Positions 38,661 through 52,334 of a stretch of DNA of 64,000 nucleotides are shown here, piece after piece. Each line of letters starts with the position of its first letter. The stretch's first letter is position 1. The stretch is taken from contig NZ_JAFBEA010000009.1 in the NCBI RefSeq assembly GCF_016908515.1, positions 62,001-126,000 of the forward strand, given 5' to 3'. Below the pieces are notes generated by a model. It was not told where the DNA came from. It ran no database searches and saw only the letters and a program-made list of their open reading frames with translations. The translations under genes and the position numbers were made by a program. The DNA is from Virgibacillus halotolerans (GTDB lineage Bacteria > Bacillota > Bacilli > Bacillales > Amphibacillaceae).

Positions 38661-38815
38661 GACGTCCGCTCCAGGTAGTCGCTTTCCGCGGGCAACACTT
38701 CAGCTTCCTCGAAAGCAAAGAACGCTTTCTGCGGGATCTTCAGTTGGGACTGCGCTAACTCGTCCCACCATAAAGACTTGTTGCTTTTCCCGCAGGAGTC
38801 GACTACCTTCCGCGG
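38661..38815. repeat. GC-rich palindromic repeat element, copy 3
   Basis: The inverted words GGTAGTCG (38674-38681) and CGACTACC (38800-38807) bound the familiar series CGCTTTCCGCGGGC, ACTTCAGCTTCCTCGA, CTGCGGGATCTTCAG and CCCGCAGGAGTCG. The order matches copy 2 read on its minus strand. No coding capacity. The whole gap 38613-39154 holds this element, a deleted relative and a terminator. Confidence 0.75.
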
Positions 38816-38934
38816 CCATCCGTGATATTCTAAGGTAACCTTCTTTCTCTAAAAAGGAAAAATCAGCGGCTTTCCCCTTGCTTCCTTTTTTAATCATGCA
38901 AGGATAGATAACTGTCAAGAATCAACTATTCACC

Positions 38935-38994
38935 AGAGCGGAAGAAATATACGTAGACTCTTATGGGAAAAGCGTAGTATATTTCTGGAGCGGT
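38935..38994. repeat. Core-deleted relative of the GC-rich repeat
   Basis: AGAAATATAC (38943-38952) and GTATATTTCT (38977-38986) are 10-bp inverted arms around AGACTCTTATGGGAAAAGCG, which resembles the inverted right-end word of the family (AGACTCCTGCGGGAA). GAGCGG words lie outside both arms. It seems to be a short derivative. Confidence 0.55.
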
Positions 38995-39039
38995 GGGTAT
39001 TAGCGCGCCATTCATTTATAGTTTCTTTACCTGTAAGCA

Positions 39040-39079
39040 AAACAGCTTGTTATCAAGATAAGATAACAAGCTGTTTTTT
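39040..39079. terminator. Terminator before the small unknown gene
   Basis: AAACAGCTTGTTATC and GATAACAAGCTGTTT form a 15-bp stem with a 7-nt loop, followed by TTTTTA and preceded by AAAAC. Probably ends the upp-mnaA transcript. Confidence 0.85.
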
Positions 39080-39154
39080 ATGGATAATGGAGTCAGAATA
39101 ATGTGATTCATCATATGTATATGATAAAATAAGATAAGAGAGGAGGAGAGAACC

Positions 39155-39352
39155 GTGGCACAAGAACAAACGAATCTTGTGGATGAAAAGACACTGGAAT
39201 ATAGACAGCGCGTAGCTAATATGATCAGTGAAGGCGGTTTAGGTGCGATGTATTACTATAACTATCAATTTTACGATGATAATGTTTATGAGACTGACGA
39301 AACCAATGCAATGCAGGATACGACGCAACATAATCATATACCACCACATTAG
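39155..39352 (+). CDS. Small hypothetical protein (65 aa, Tyr/Asn-rich)
   Basis: Not recognised. GTG 39155 is preceded at 6 nt by a near-ideal AGGAGGAG, and an intrinsic terminator follows 12 bp after the stop, so the unit looks like a real monocistronic gene. The protein is hydrophilic: a charged helical first half (VDEKTLEYRQRVANMI), then GAMYYYNYQFYDDNVY and a His/Pro end (HNHIPPH). No signal peptide, membrane segment or cysteine. Related small proteins elsewhere in Bacillaceae would confirm it. Confidence 0.7.
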   Translation: MAQEQTNLVDEKTLEYRQRVANMISEGGLGAMYYYNYQFYDDNVYETDETNAMQDTTQHNHIPPH

Positions 39353-39363
39353 TTGTGCAGTTA

Positions 39364-39394
39364 TCCTAGCGAAATTTGCTAGGACTTTTTTTCT
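39364..39394 (+). terminator. Terminator after the small gene
   Basis: TCCTAGC (39364-39370) pairs with GCTAGGA (39378-39384), followed by CTTTTTTTC. Confidence 0.88.
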
Positions 39395-39486
39395 TCTTAT
39401 AAGCACTTTATATAAAAAATTCCCCAATCATGTATGTTTCTCCACTTTTATCCAAAAGCTAAACAAAAAAAGGAGAACCATCACCC

Positions 39487-41673
39487 ATGCACCTTTTCTT
39501 ATCTATATGCACATTCCTAAACATCCTTACAGCGATTCCGACAACAGATGTGGAAATGGAAAACGATGAAAATCTTGAATCCGTAATTATTGAGGTCGAA
39601 GGGAACCCTCAAGAACATAAAGCATACTTGGAAACTTATTATCCATACATAGAAGTAATCGCTGTCTATGAGAAACTATTTAATGGATTAGCACTTAAAG
39701 CAGCTCCTGAAAAGCTTGAAAAAATAAGTGAACTGGACTTCGTGAAGACGATCAATACAGCGAAGACCTATGAAGCGACCACTGACCTCCCATCGAATTT
39801 GACAGAAGCTAATCCCAATACAGTGATGCCCGGAGATTTAAATACAACGAACTATACCGGGAAGGGTGTAAAAGTTGGTGTCGTGGATACCGGCATCGAT
39901 TATAATCACCCAGACTTAAGCAAAAATTTTATCCGTGGATATGACCTCGTTGACCTGGATGACGACCCCATGGAAACGACCCCAGAACAAGGGATGCCAA
40001 CCTTACATGGGACACATGTGGCGGGAATTATTGCTGGGAATGGTGAATTAACAGGCGTCGCACCGGATGCTGATATATATGCCTACCGTGCGCTTGGGCC
40101 CGGCGGCATGGGTTCCTCTGTGCAAGTAATAGCGGCAATGGAAAAGGCTGTGGCAGACGGGGTGGACGTGATCAATTTATCTTTAGGAAATACAGTGAAT
40201 GGGCCTGACTACCCTACCAGTGTGGCAGTTAATCGGGCAGCAGATCTTGGAGTCTCCGTTGTGATTGCGAATGGAAATGATGGCCCGGATAACTGGACAG
40301 TAGGCGCACCGGCAACCGCAACAAAGGCGATTGGAGTAGGCGCAGCAGAAAATGCGGAACAGGTTCCGTTTTTGTATGAAGGACGTGCCGATAAGAAGAT
40401 TGCCTTATACCCAATGCAAGGCGCTATCCCTTGGCAGCTGGATCGATCTTATCCAATCGTCGATATGAGCGAAACAAAAGAAAACCCAAGAGGAAAGATC
40501 GCATTAATCGAAAGAAGTGACATCCCCTTTTATGACATGGCAAAAGCGGCCGAAGAGGAAGGTGCAGTTGCTGTCGCTATTTATAATAATGAAAAGGGCA
40601 TGTTCCAAGGTATGGTAGAAAATGAAGATGACCCCATCAATATTCCAGTCGTGGCACTAACGAAACAGGATGGCACATGGCTGCTGAAGGAGATGGAAAA
40701 GCATGCATTAAATCTCGAAACAACCTATCAAGAGAGCGACGCCGGTATCGCCAACTTTAGTTCCAGAGGACCAGTAGCAGTCAATTGGCATATCAAACCA
40801 GATATTCTTGCACCCGGAACCAATATTAAAAGTACCGTTCCTGACGGTTATCAGGAACTCCAAGGGACGAGTATGGCCGCACCACATATTACGGGTGTCG
40901 TTGCTTTAATTAAAGAGGCCCACCCTAATTGGTCCAATGAGCAAATATTTGGTGCCATAAAAACAACGGCGACGCAATATAAAGATGAAAATGATGTGCC
41001 GATTGCACCAAATATCCAAGGAATGGGCATGGTTCAGCCCGGCGAAGCAATCGCTGCAAAGACAATTATCGAACAGCCCGAGTTGGCATTTGGAAAAATG
41101 GATGACTACCTGGATACGAAAAAAGTCAACATGACGATTGAAAACACAACAAATAAACGACAAACATATGTATTTCATGTTCCAAAAAAACAACAAGGAA
41201 TGAGCTGGAAGCTACCGCAAACATTTACGCTGAAAAAAAACGAAAGCAAGACCATTCCAATTGAATTGAGTATTACGACGTCACTTTTGGATGATGGGAT
41301 CCACCAAGGATGGTTGACATTAGAGGGAGAGGATGAAGCATTCCAATTGCCATATTTGTTTGTAAATAAAACAGCAGATAACCCGAAGGCGATGGGATTT
41401 GATTTTGCATTAAAACCTTTTTCCGACAATCAATATGCTTATCAATTATATGTGACCGATCCAACCAAACATGTGGAAGTGGATTTGTACGACCCAGAAT
41501 CATTGATTTATCAACGTACATTATTAGAAGCGGATGATTTAACCGTTGGTATGAATGAGGGAGAATTAAAACAAGCGGAAATAGGAGAGCCAGGGTCATA
41601 CACAGCACTGATTACAGTCTATTTGGAGGATGGCACATTTGAAAGCTATGAAACCCCTGTATACATTGAATAA
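39487..41673 (+). CDS. vpr: Secreted subtilisin-family serine protease, Vpr-like
   Basis: An S8 protease of 728 aa. The catalytic triad is Asp134 (VVDTGIDYNHPDL), His174 (HGTHVAGIIAG) and Ser462 (GTSMAAPH). An inhibitor-I9-like propeptide covers about 30-95. A PA-type insert lies between His and Ser (about 290-410, with GKIALIERSDIPFYDMAKAA), as in Vpr. A C-terminal beta-rich region follows (about 530-728). The N-terminus MHLFLSICTFLNILTAIPTT is hydrophobic but lacks the basic residues of a usual signal peptide, so the start is less certain; AAAGGAG lies about 9 nt upstream. Inserted between mnaA and atpI, not part of the conserved backbone. Confidence 0.85.
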   Translation: MHLFLSICTFLNILTAIPTTDVEMENDENLESVIIEVEGNPQEHKAYLETYYPYIEVIAVYEKLFNGLALKAAPEKLEKISELDFVKTINTAKTYEATTDLPSNLTEANPNTVMPGDLNTTNYTGKGVKVGVVDTGIDYNHPDLSKNFIRGYDLVDLDDDPMETTPEQGMPTLHGTHVAGIIAGNGELTGVAPDADIYAYRALGPGGMGSSVQVIAAMEKAVADGVDVINLSLGNTVNGPDYPTSVAVNRAADLGVSVVIANGNDGPDNWTVGAPATATKAIGVGAAENAEQVPFLYEGRADKKIALYPMQGAIPWQLDRSYPIVDMSETKENPRGKIALIERSDIPFYDMAKAAEEEGAVAVAIYNNEKGMFQGMVENEDDPINIPVVALTKQDGTWLLKEMEKHALNLETTYQESDAGIANFSSRGPVAVNWHIKPDILAPGTNIKSTVPDGYQELQGTSMAAPHITGVVALIKEAHPNWSNEQIFGAIKTTATQYKDENDVPIAPNIQGMGMVQPGEAIAAKTIIEQPELAFGKMDDYLDTKKVNMTIENTTNKRQTYVFHVPKKQQGMSWKLPQTFTLKKNESKTIPIELSITTSLLDDGIHQGWLTLEGEDEAFQLPYLFVNKTADNPKAMGFDFALKPFSDNQYAYQLYVTDPTKHVEVDLYDPESLIYQRTLLEADDLTVGMNEGELKQAEIGEPGSYTALITVYLEDGTFESYETPVYIE

Positions 41674-41839
41674 AAATGTTATGTACAGTTGTTCACAAAA
41701 AGTTCATAATCACTGTAAAGAAAATCCGCTATAATAGCAGGTAGAGTGGAAAACATGCCGCAATTTGCCTGCTTTTGTCCGCCTTAAATCATATGTGCAC
41801 ATTGAACAAAGGTGCAAATGAATAAAAGTCTATAATCGA

Positions 41840-41869
41840 TTGACAACAAAGGTGTGGCTAAGGTAAAAT
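41840..41869 (+). promoter_or_regulatory. Promoter of the ATP synthase operon
   Basis: TTGACA (41840-41845), an 18-bp spacer and TAAAAT (41864-41869), giving a leader of about 130 nt before atpI. The rest of the 333-bp gap (41674-42006) has a second TATAAT (41730-41735) without a good -35 and no gene. Confidence 0.75.
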
Positions 41870-42006
41870 TGTAGAGTGTGCATGAATGGGTTTACAATTT
41901 TAATTTCATGGCATTTTTTGTGTGAATTGCAAGAAAAATGGCATTGTAAAATTGTTGGTTGTTCATACCACGATGATCGTTTTATTTTAAGGGAGAAGCG
42001 TAAAAC

Positions 42007-42378
42007 ATGACGGAATATGAAAGTATGGCAGCCCGGCAACGGAAGTGGATGTTCTATCTCCTCGCAATACTAGTGCTTGGGGCAGGATTTACTCCTTACT
42101 TGACGATATTCCTCGGGCTTCTGTTAGGAAGTGCCGTTAGTTTATATAACTTATGGCTTTTACAAAAGAAGATTGTTGATTTTACAGGAGCAGTAGCAGA
42201 AAAGCAACCTGTAAAAGGGATTGGAACAATGTCACGTTTTGCAGCAGCGGCATTGGTGGTCATTATTGCACTGCGATTTGATGAATATTTTAATGTTATT
42301 GCCGTTTTAATCGGTTTGATGACATCCTATCTGGTGATCACGCTGGATTTTGCTGTAAGCCACTTTAAGAAGAAGTGA
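42007..42378 (+). CDS. atpI: ATP synthase subunit I
   Basis: A membrane protein helping c-ring assembly and possibly Mg/Ca handling. The 123 aa carry four predicted membrane segments (WMFYLLAILVLGAGF, LTIFLGLLLGSAVSLYNLW, FAAAALVVIIALRF, IAVLIGLMTSYLVITL) and a basic end. Weakly conserved family; the assignment relies on position as first gene of the atp operon. AAGGGAGAAG precedes ATG 42007. Confidence 0.85.
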   Translation: MTEYESMAARQRKWMFYLLAILVLGAGFTPYLTIFLGLLLGSAVSLYNLWLLQKKIVDFTGAVAEKQPVKGIGTMSRFAAAALVVIIALRFDEYFNVIAVLIGLMTSYLVITLDFAVSHFKKK

Positions 42379-42400
42379 AATTCTTCTTGTAAAAAGGTAG

Positions 42401-43153
<753 letters not shown>

Positions 43154-43211
43154 AATTGTTAATTCACCAGTTCTGGCAGAATGACTGTTGGAACCGGAAA
43201 TTATTGTATAA

Positions 43212-43451
<240 letters not shown>

Positions 43452-43489
43452 TCGAGCGCCTTGAACAATTAGTAAAGACAAAGAACTAT

Positions 43490-43529
43490 AATGGCGAAGA
43501 TACACTTCCATAGTCGAAGCTTCGCCGTT
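43490..43529 (+). other. Intercistronic stem-loop atpE-atpF
   Basis: GGCGAAG (43493-43499) pairs with CTTCGCC (43520-43526) over a 20-nt loop in the 145-bp gap. It has no T-run, so it may protect the highly translated atpE message or mark an RNA processing site, a known theme between c and b genes. Confidence 0.5.
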
Positions 43530-43596
43530 GTTTATAAAGACGGGCAATAAAGCAAATATGTAACATTCACTAATGAAGGTGAAAGGAGTGAATTCT

Positions 43597-44124
43597 GTGC
43601 AAACATTCACTGATTATTCCATGATTTATGCTGCATTAGGCGGTTTTCGCGTAGGAGATATGCTCGTACAACTGGTCTTCTTCCTCGTATTGCTTTTCTT
43701 AGTGAAGAAATTCGCTTGGGGTCCAGTTATGGACATGATGCAGAAACGGGAAGATTATGTTGCAAGTGAAATAGAAACGGCCGAACAAAGTCGTGCGGCA
43801 GCAGAGAAATCAGCAAAAGAAGCTGCAGAACAATTAAAACAAACAAAACAAGAAGCACAACAAATGATAGAAGATGCAAAAGAGGCCGGCGTCAGACAAG
43901 AGAAAGATATTGTTGAATCGGCTCGTTTAGAGGCGGACCGCATTAAAAAGTCTGCACAGGAAGAAATTCAAAACGAGAAAGAAAAAGCCCTGCAAGCACT
44001 ACAAGATAAAGTTGCTTCCTTATCTGTTCTCATTGCAAGCAAAGTGATTGAGAAGGAAATTAGCGCACAGGATCAGGAGAAACTGATCAATGATTACATT
44101 AAAGAGGTAGGAGAAGAGCTATGA
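43597..44124 (+). CDS. atpF: ATP synthase F0 subunit b
   Basis: The peripheral stator. One N-terminal membrane helix (MLVQLVFFLVLLFLVKKFAW) is followed by a long charged coiled coil (AAAEKSAKEAAEQLKQTKQE and onward). About 175 aa. GTG 43597 is favoured, 8 nt after AAAGGAG; ATG 43573 lies before that site. The end overlaps atpH by ATGA (44121-44124). Confidence 0.93.
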   Translation: MQTFTDYSMIYAALGGFRVGDMLVQLVFFLVLLFLVKKFAWGPVMDMMQKREDYVASEIETAEQSRAAAEKSAKEAAEQLKQTKQEAQQMIEDAKEAGVRQEKDIVESARLEADRIKKSAQEEIQNEKEKALQALQDKVASLSVLIASKVIEKEISAQDQEKLINDYIKEVGEEL

Positions 44125-44663
44125 GTGAAACGGTAGTTGCTAAACGTTATGCCGAAGCTCTCTTTCAACTTGGAAATGAAAAAGCGGTTCTGGAACAATT
44201 TGTTGAAGAGTTACAGACCGTGAAAGAAGTATTTGAAAAGAATAGTAAGCTATATACAATCCTGGAGCATCCTCGGATTGCAAAAACGAGAAAGCAACAA
44301 TTTCTGGATGAAGTATTTCAAAGCCTTAACACAGATATCGTTAACACTTTGAAAATCCTCGTAGAGCGGCATCGAATTATGATCACGCCATCCATGATTG
44401 AGCATTTTATCTACTTGTATAATGATGCGAAAGGAATTGCAGAAGCAACGGTATATTCTGTCCGTAAGTTATCCAATCCCGAAAGACAAGCACTTGTGGC
44501 GTCATTCGTGAAACGATTTAACAAAAGTACGTTTGACATCCATAACATCGTTGACCCATCGCTTGTCGGTGGAGTTAAAATCAGAATAGGCAACACAATT
44601 TATGATGGATCGGTTAGTGGAAAACTAAAACGTATCAAACAGAATATCGTAACTGCAAATTAA
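44121..44663 (+). CDS. atpH: ATP synthase F1 subunit delta
   Basis: Links F1 to the b stator. The 180 aa begin with the conserved VVAKRYAEALFQLGNE and end with the beta segment DPSLVGGVKIRIGNTIYDGS, both family signatures. The start overlaps the atpF stop by 4 nt, so translation is coupled. Confidence 0.95.
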   Translation: MSETVVAKRYAEALFQLGNEKAVLEQFVEELQTVKEVFEKNSKLYTILEHPRIAKTRKQQFLDEVFQSLNTDIVNTLKILVERHRIMITPSMIEHFIYLYNDAKGIAEATVYSVRKLSNPERQALVASFVKRFNKSTFDIHNIVDPSLVGGVKIRIGNTIYDGSVSGKLKRIKQNIVTAN

Positions 44664-44678
44664 TGATGATAGGGGTGA

Positions 44679-46193
<1,515 letters not shown>

Positions 46194-46248
46194 ATTCGTA
46201 AACGCAGACGACGAGTTCAGTAAAGTGAAAACTGAACTTGTCTGCTAA

Positions 46249-47151
<903 letters not shown>

Positions 47152-47228
47152 AAATATAATGATAAACATAAGATGGCGCTTTTGCTAAGTAACATAAAGC
47201 GAAGCGCTGGATTTTCGAAAGTTAGTAA

Positions 47229-48650
<1,422 letters not shown>

Positions 48651-48725
48651 TAGACAGATGCAGAAGGTTGGATCGATCGGAATGATGAATTTAATTATCA
48701 TTCCTGTCTTCCTTCGCAAGTCTGA

Positions 48726-49133
<408 letters not shown>

Positions 49134-49139
49134 ATGAAG

Positions 49140-49174
49140 ATCTCTTATAACTTGCTGTTGTAAGAGATTTTTAT
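49140..49174 (+). terminator. Terminator of the atp operon
   Basis: ATCTCTTATAAC (49140-49151) pairs with GTTGTAAGAGAT (49157-49168), one G-U pair, followed by TTTTTATTTG. Confidence 0.88.
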
Positions 49175-49392
49175 TTGCAGTAAAGCAAGCCCCCGCCCCA
49201 TTGAAAAATGTTTCGTCAGCTCATCCTTCATATTTCCCTACAGATTATGTCGATATTTCCCGGGAAATGAGCCGGAAATTGTTACATTATTTAATCCACA
49301 TCTAAAAATAAATCACGCCATACAAAAACCGTTGACTTTTAGAAACAAACATGGCAAAGTTACATATAGCAAATTAATTTAAGGTGGTTCTT

Positions 49393-49623
49393 ATGCTCTC
49401 AATCGGACAAACAGCATTATTTAGTATCATATCACATCTGCTTTTTATCTATATAACCTGGCGAGTAATCCTGTCGATTAATTTTGATGCTGTTATTAGA
49501 AAAGGACACGTGACAGAGGCAAAAATATTACTTGTGTTTATTACAATTGTCATCGGGACAGGTGTAAGCAGATTTGTCATTGAACTCGTTCAATGGTCTA
49601 GGGATCTGCTGTATCTTTTCTAA
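49393..49623 (+). CDS. ywzB: YwzB family membrane protein (DUF1146)
   Basis: A small membrane protein of 76 aa with two hydrophobic segments (LFSIISHLLFIYITWRVIL and ILLVFITIVIGTGVSRFVI), matching the DUF1146/YwzB family by size and position between atpC and ywmB. Function unknown. ATG 49393 is 6 nt from AAGGTGG; the GTG at 49384 is in that site. A TTGACT at 49332 could be a -35 with a poor -10 (CAAAGT). Confidence 0.75.
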   Translation: MLSIGQTALFSIISHLLFIYITWRVILSINFDAVIRKGHVTEAKILLVFITIVIGTGVSRFVIELVQWSRDLLYLF

Positions 49624-49753
49624 AGCGCACGTGCTAATTGGCAGGCCTTTCCACATAGACTGATAATCTATTATTTTGTCGCAAATTGTACCGTATGTAA
49701 ATAGATTCCCCTGTTCATACTATAGCTATTATAGATGAAGGCAGGGGATTTTT

Positions 49754-50467
49754 ATGAAGAAAATCATACTAGTAGCATTATTATTTTTATGCTTAACAAC
49801 AAATACAATGGCACAAGATATAGAATCAGATGAACTGCATGACATTGCAACCTTTGTTACCGAAGCAAATATGCAGGTTGAAGAATGGGAAGTTACGTGG
49901 AAAGAAACGATCAGTAAAGAAGATATAGAGGGTATGATAGCAACCATAAGTAAAGATAATGAATTTACTGTGACAGTGGATAATGATGTGAAAAAATATT
50001 TAGCTGAGGACATGCATAAAAAGGGTGGTATCACCGTATCTTATGAAGTGATTCTCCCGAATGATGAGGCGTATCCACCGGAATTAATCGCCGTTATCAA
50101 AGGAAACTCATGGAACAAATCAATTGAAGCAATCTATCAAACTGAAAAAGAAATACTCGGTCACCAATTGTTCACAGATTCTGTTAAGGCATATACTTGT
50201 CTGACAACACAAGGTGATGCTATAATAGATAGTGACGGTTTTTTAGAAGGTTTTGCAAATTACTTTAATATTCAACAACAACATACACAATTAGACACAA
50301 TCAAAAATTCAACGCATAAAAAAATATTTTACGGGTATAACCCTGTATGGGTACATAGCTTTTCCATAAACGGGACCCAAATGAACGTACAAGTAGCTGT
50401 TACAGAGAATGCAGATGAACATCCGAAATACACGATAGGCACACCTATCCTAATCAATGAATATTAA
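49754..50467 (+). CDS. ywmB: YwmB family secreted protein (DUF1779)
   Basis: A 237-aa protein with a clear signal peptide (KKIILVALLFLCLTTNTMAQ, cleavage likely after Ala) and a mixed alpha-beta body. Placed by locus between ywzB and murAA and by overall length (B. subtilis YwmB about 246 aa). The role is unknown; extracytoplasmic location is inferred. ATG 49754 follows GGGG within AGGCAGGGGAT. Confidence 0.75.
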   Translation: MKKIILVALLFLCLTTNTMAQDIESDELHDIATFVTEANMQVEEWEVTWKETISKEDIEGMIATISKDNEFTVTVDNDVKKYLAEDMHKKGGITVSYEVILPNDEAYPPELIAVIKGNSWNKSIEAIYQTEKEILGHQLFTDSVKAYTCLTTQGDAIIDSDGFLEGFANYFNIQQQHTQLDTIKNSTHKKIFYGYNPVWVHSFSINGTQMNVQVAVTENADEHPKYTIGTPILINEY

Positions 50468-50502
50468 TATAGTGAAAATGGATCTGAAGGAGATTATGAA
50501 TC

Positions 50503-51831
50503 ATGGAAAAAATCATCGTAAGAGGTGGACACAAGTTAAACGGCACAGTTAAAGTTGAAGGTGCTAAGAATGCAGTTCTACCTGTTATCGCCGCAAGTCT
50601 TAGCGCAAGTGAAGGAAAGAGTACAATTACAGATGTCCCGGTTCTAGCTGATGTTTATACAATCAATGAAGTTTTAAAAAATATGAATGCTGACGTAAAG
50701 TTTAACAATCACACAAACACCATTGAGGTAGATGCTTCCAAAAAGTTAATGACGGAAGCACCATTTGAATATGTACGTAAAATGCGTGCATCTGTTCTTG
50801 TGCTGGGACCATTATTGGCCCGGTATGGTCATGCGAAAGTTGCGATGCCTGGTGGATGTGCAATTGGATCACGCCCAATTGATTTACATTTAAAAGGATT
50901 CGAAGCGATGGGCGCAGATGTACACGTCGGTAATGGTTTTATCGAGGTAAGTGTAGCAGGACGTCTTAAGGGTGCTAAGGTTTATCTGGATATGCCGAGT
51001 GTTGGCGCAACAGAAAATATTATGATGGCTGCAGCTTTGGCCGATGGGAAAACAATCATCGAAAACAGTGCAAAAGAGCCTGAAATTGTTGACTTAGCCA
51101 ATTATTTAAATAAAATGGGTGCCAAAGTTGTTGGTGCGGGAACTGAAACAATCCGCATTCATGGTGTTGAAACATTACATGGCGCGGAGCATTCGATTAT
51201 TCCAGACCGTGTTGAAGCAGGTACTTTTATGGTTGCAGCGGCAATTACCGGTGGAAATGTGCTTATTGAAAATGCAGTGAGTGAACATTTACGATCTGTT
51301 ATTTCTAAATTGGAAGAAATGGACGTAGTTGTTAAAGAAGAAGGAAACGGTATTCGCATTATCGGCCCGAAAGAATTAAAGGCAACCGATATTAAAACAT
51401 TGCCACATCCCGGCTTTCCAACAGATATGCAATCCCAGATGATGGCATTGATGTTGAGTGCGGAAGGTACAAGTGTAATTACGGAAACTGTATTTGAAAA
51501 CCGATTTATGCATGTGGAGGAATTCCGCCGCATGAACGCAAAAATGAAAATCGAAGGACGCAGTGTCATTATTGAAGGACCATCCACACTACAAGGAGCA
51601 GAAGTAGCTGCAACAGATTTACGTGCAGCTGCTGCACTTATTCTAGCTGGATTGGGTGCTGATGGTTTAACACGTGTAACAGAATTAAAGCATCTTGACA
51701 GAGGCTATGTAGATTTAGTGGGTAAATTAGCTTCACTAGGTGCAGAGATTGAGCGTATTGACGATAATGAGGATACTGTCAACCCAGATGTACAAAAAGA
51801 TTATCAAAGCGAAAGCATGGCAGCTGAATAA
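50503..51831 (+). CDS. murAA: UDP-N-acetylglucosamine 1-carboxyvinyltransferase, MurAA
   Basis: The principal MurA of Bacillota, first step of peptidoglycan synthesis. The 442 aa have Cys119 in [37 protein letters not shown] at the N-terminus and [17 protein letters not shown] near the end, plus a short acidic C-terminal tail. AAGGAG precedes ATG 50503. In B. subtilis spoIID follows; here a terminator and a protease gene follow instead. Confidence 0.95.
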   Translation: MEKIIVRGGHKLNGTVKVEGAKNAVLPVIAASLSASEGKSTITDVPVLADVYTINEVLKNMNADVKFNNHTNTIEVDASKKLMTEAPFEYVRKMRASVLVLGPLLARYGHAKVAMPGGCAIGSRPIDLHLKGFEAMGADVHVGNGFIEVSVAGRLKGAKVYLDMPSVGATENIMMAAALADGKTIIENSAKEPEIVDLANYLNKMGAKVVGAGTETIRIHGVETLHGAEHSIIPDRVEAGTFMVAAAITGGNVLIENAVSEHLRSVISKLEEMDVVVKEEGNGIRIIGPKELKATDIKTLPHPGFPTDMQSQMMALMLSAEGTSVITETVFENRFMHVEEFRRMNAKMKIEGRSVIIEGPSTLQGAEVAATDLRAAAALILAGLGADGLTRVTELKHLDRGYVDLVGKLASLGAEIERIDDNEDTVNPDVQKDYQSESMAAE

Positions 51832-51848
51832 TTAAACAACCTAATACA

Positions 51849-51888
51849 AACAGATGGTACCAAATAGGGTACTGTCTGTTTTTTTATG
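51849..51888 (+). terminator. Terminator after murAA
   Basis: ACAGATGGTACC pairs with GGTACTGTCTGT (one bulged or mismatched position) and is followed by TTTTTTTA. Marks the end of the conserved B. subtilis-like block. Confidence 0.8.
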
Positions 51889-52143
51889 GAAAAATCACCT
51901 TCTTCGTTTCTATTTTCATTGATTTGGAAAAAAAGCAAAAATAAAACTTATTTAAAACAGGTCGAAATGATCATCTTTGATAAATTGCTTATTATTTAAA
52001 ATTATTCGGAAGATAAATGAACGAGATCCTCCCTTTTATACCAACCTTTGAAAAGTGCTGTCCAATTTATCGGGACTTTGATCCTATGAACAAAAGCGAG
52101 AAAAACTGATTCGAATCTATCAATTTAATGATCTATGAAATTA

Positions 52144-52240
52144 TTCGACAAATTATGACAGGATTCTTTGTTTTTATTTGTTAAGGTTTTAGATACAACT
52201 AAGTTTTGACAAACGAAGGCGTTAAGTGATGACTTAACAT
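52144..52240 (+). promoter_or_regulatory. Upstream control region of the Bpr-like protease
   Basis: The gap 51889-52334 has no gene. TTCGACA (52144-52150) is a perfect Spo0A box on the minus strand. TTGACA (52206-52211) could be a -35, but no -10 lies at 16-18 bp. A perfect inverted repeat GTTAAGT-GATG-ACTTAAC (52221-52238) follows and resembles an operator; I do not know its regulator. Confidence 0.5.
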
Positions 52241-52334
52241 AATTTTAAAAAAGGAGGCTAAGAGACTGCAATCTATTTATCTACTAGATCGTTTGCTTAC
52301 GAACCGGGTTTAAAATTTGGAGGGAGGATTCACT

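Noticed and set aside
38613-41673. Insertion sequence or prophage remnant near the Vpr-like gene
   Set aside because: No transposase, integrase or phage gene fragment was recognised; only short palindromic repeats are present.
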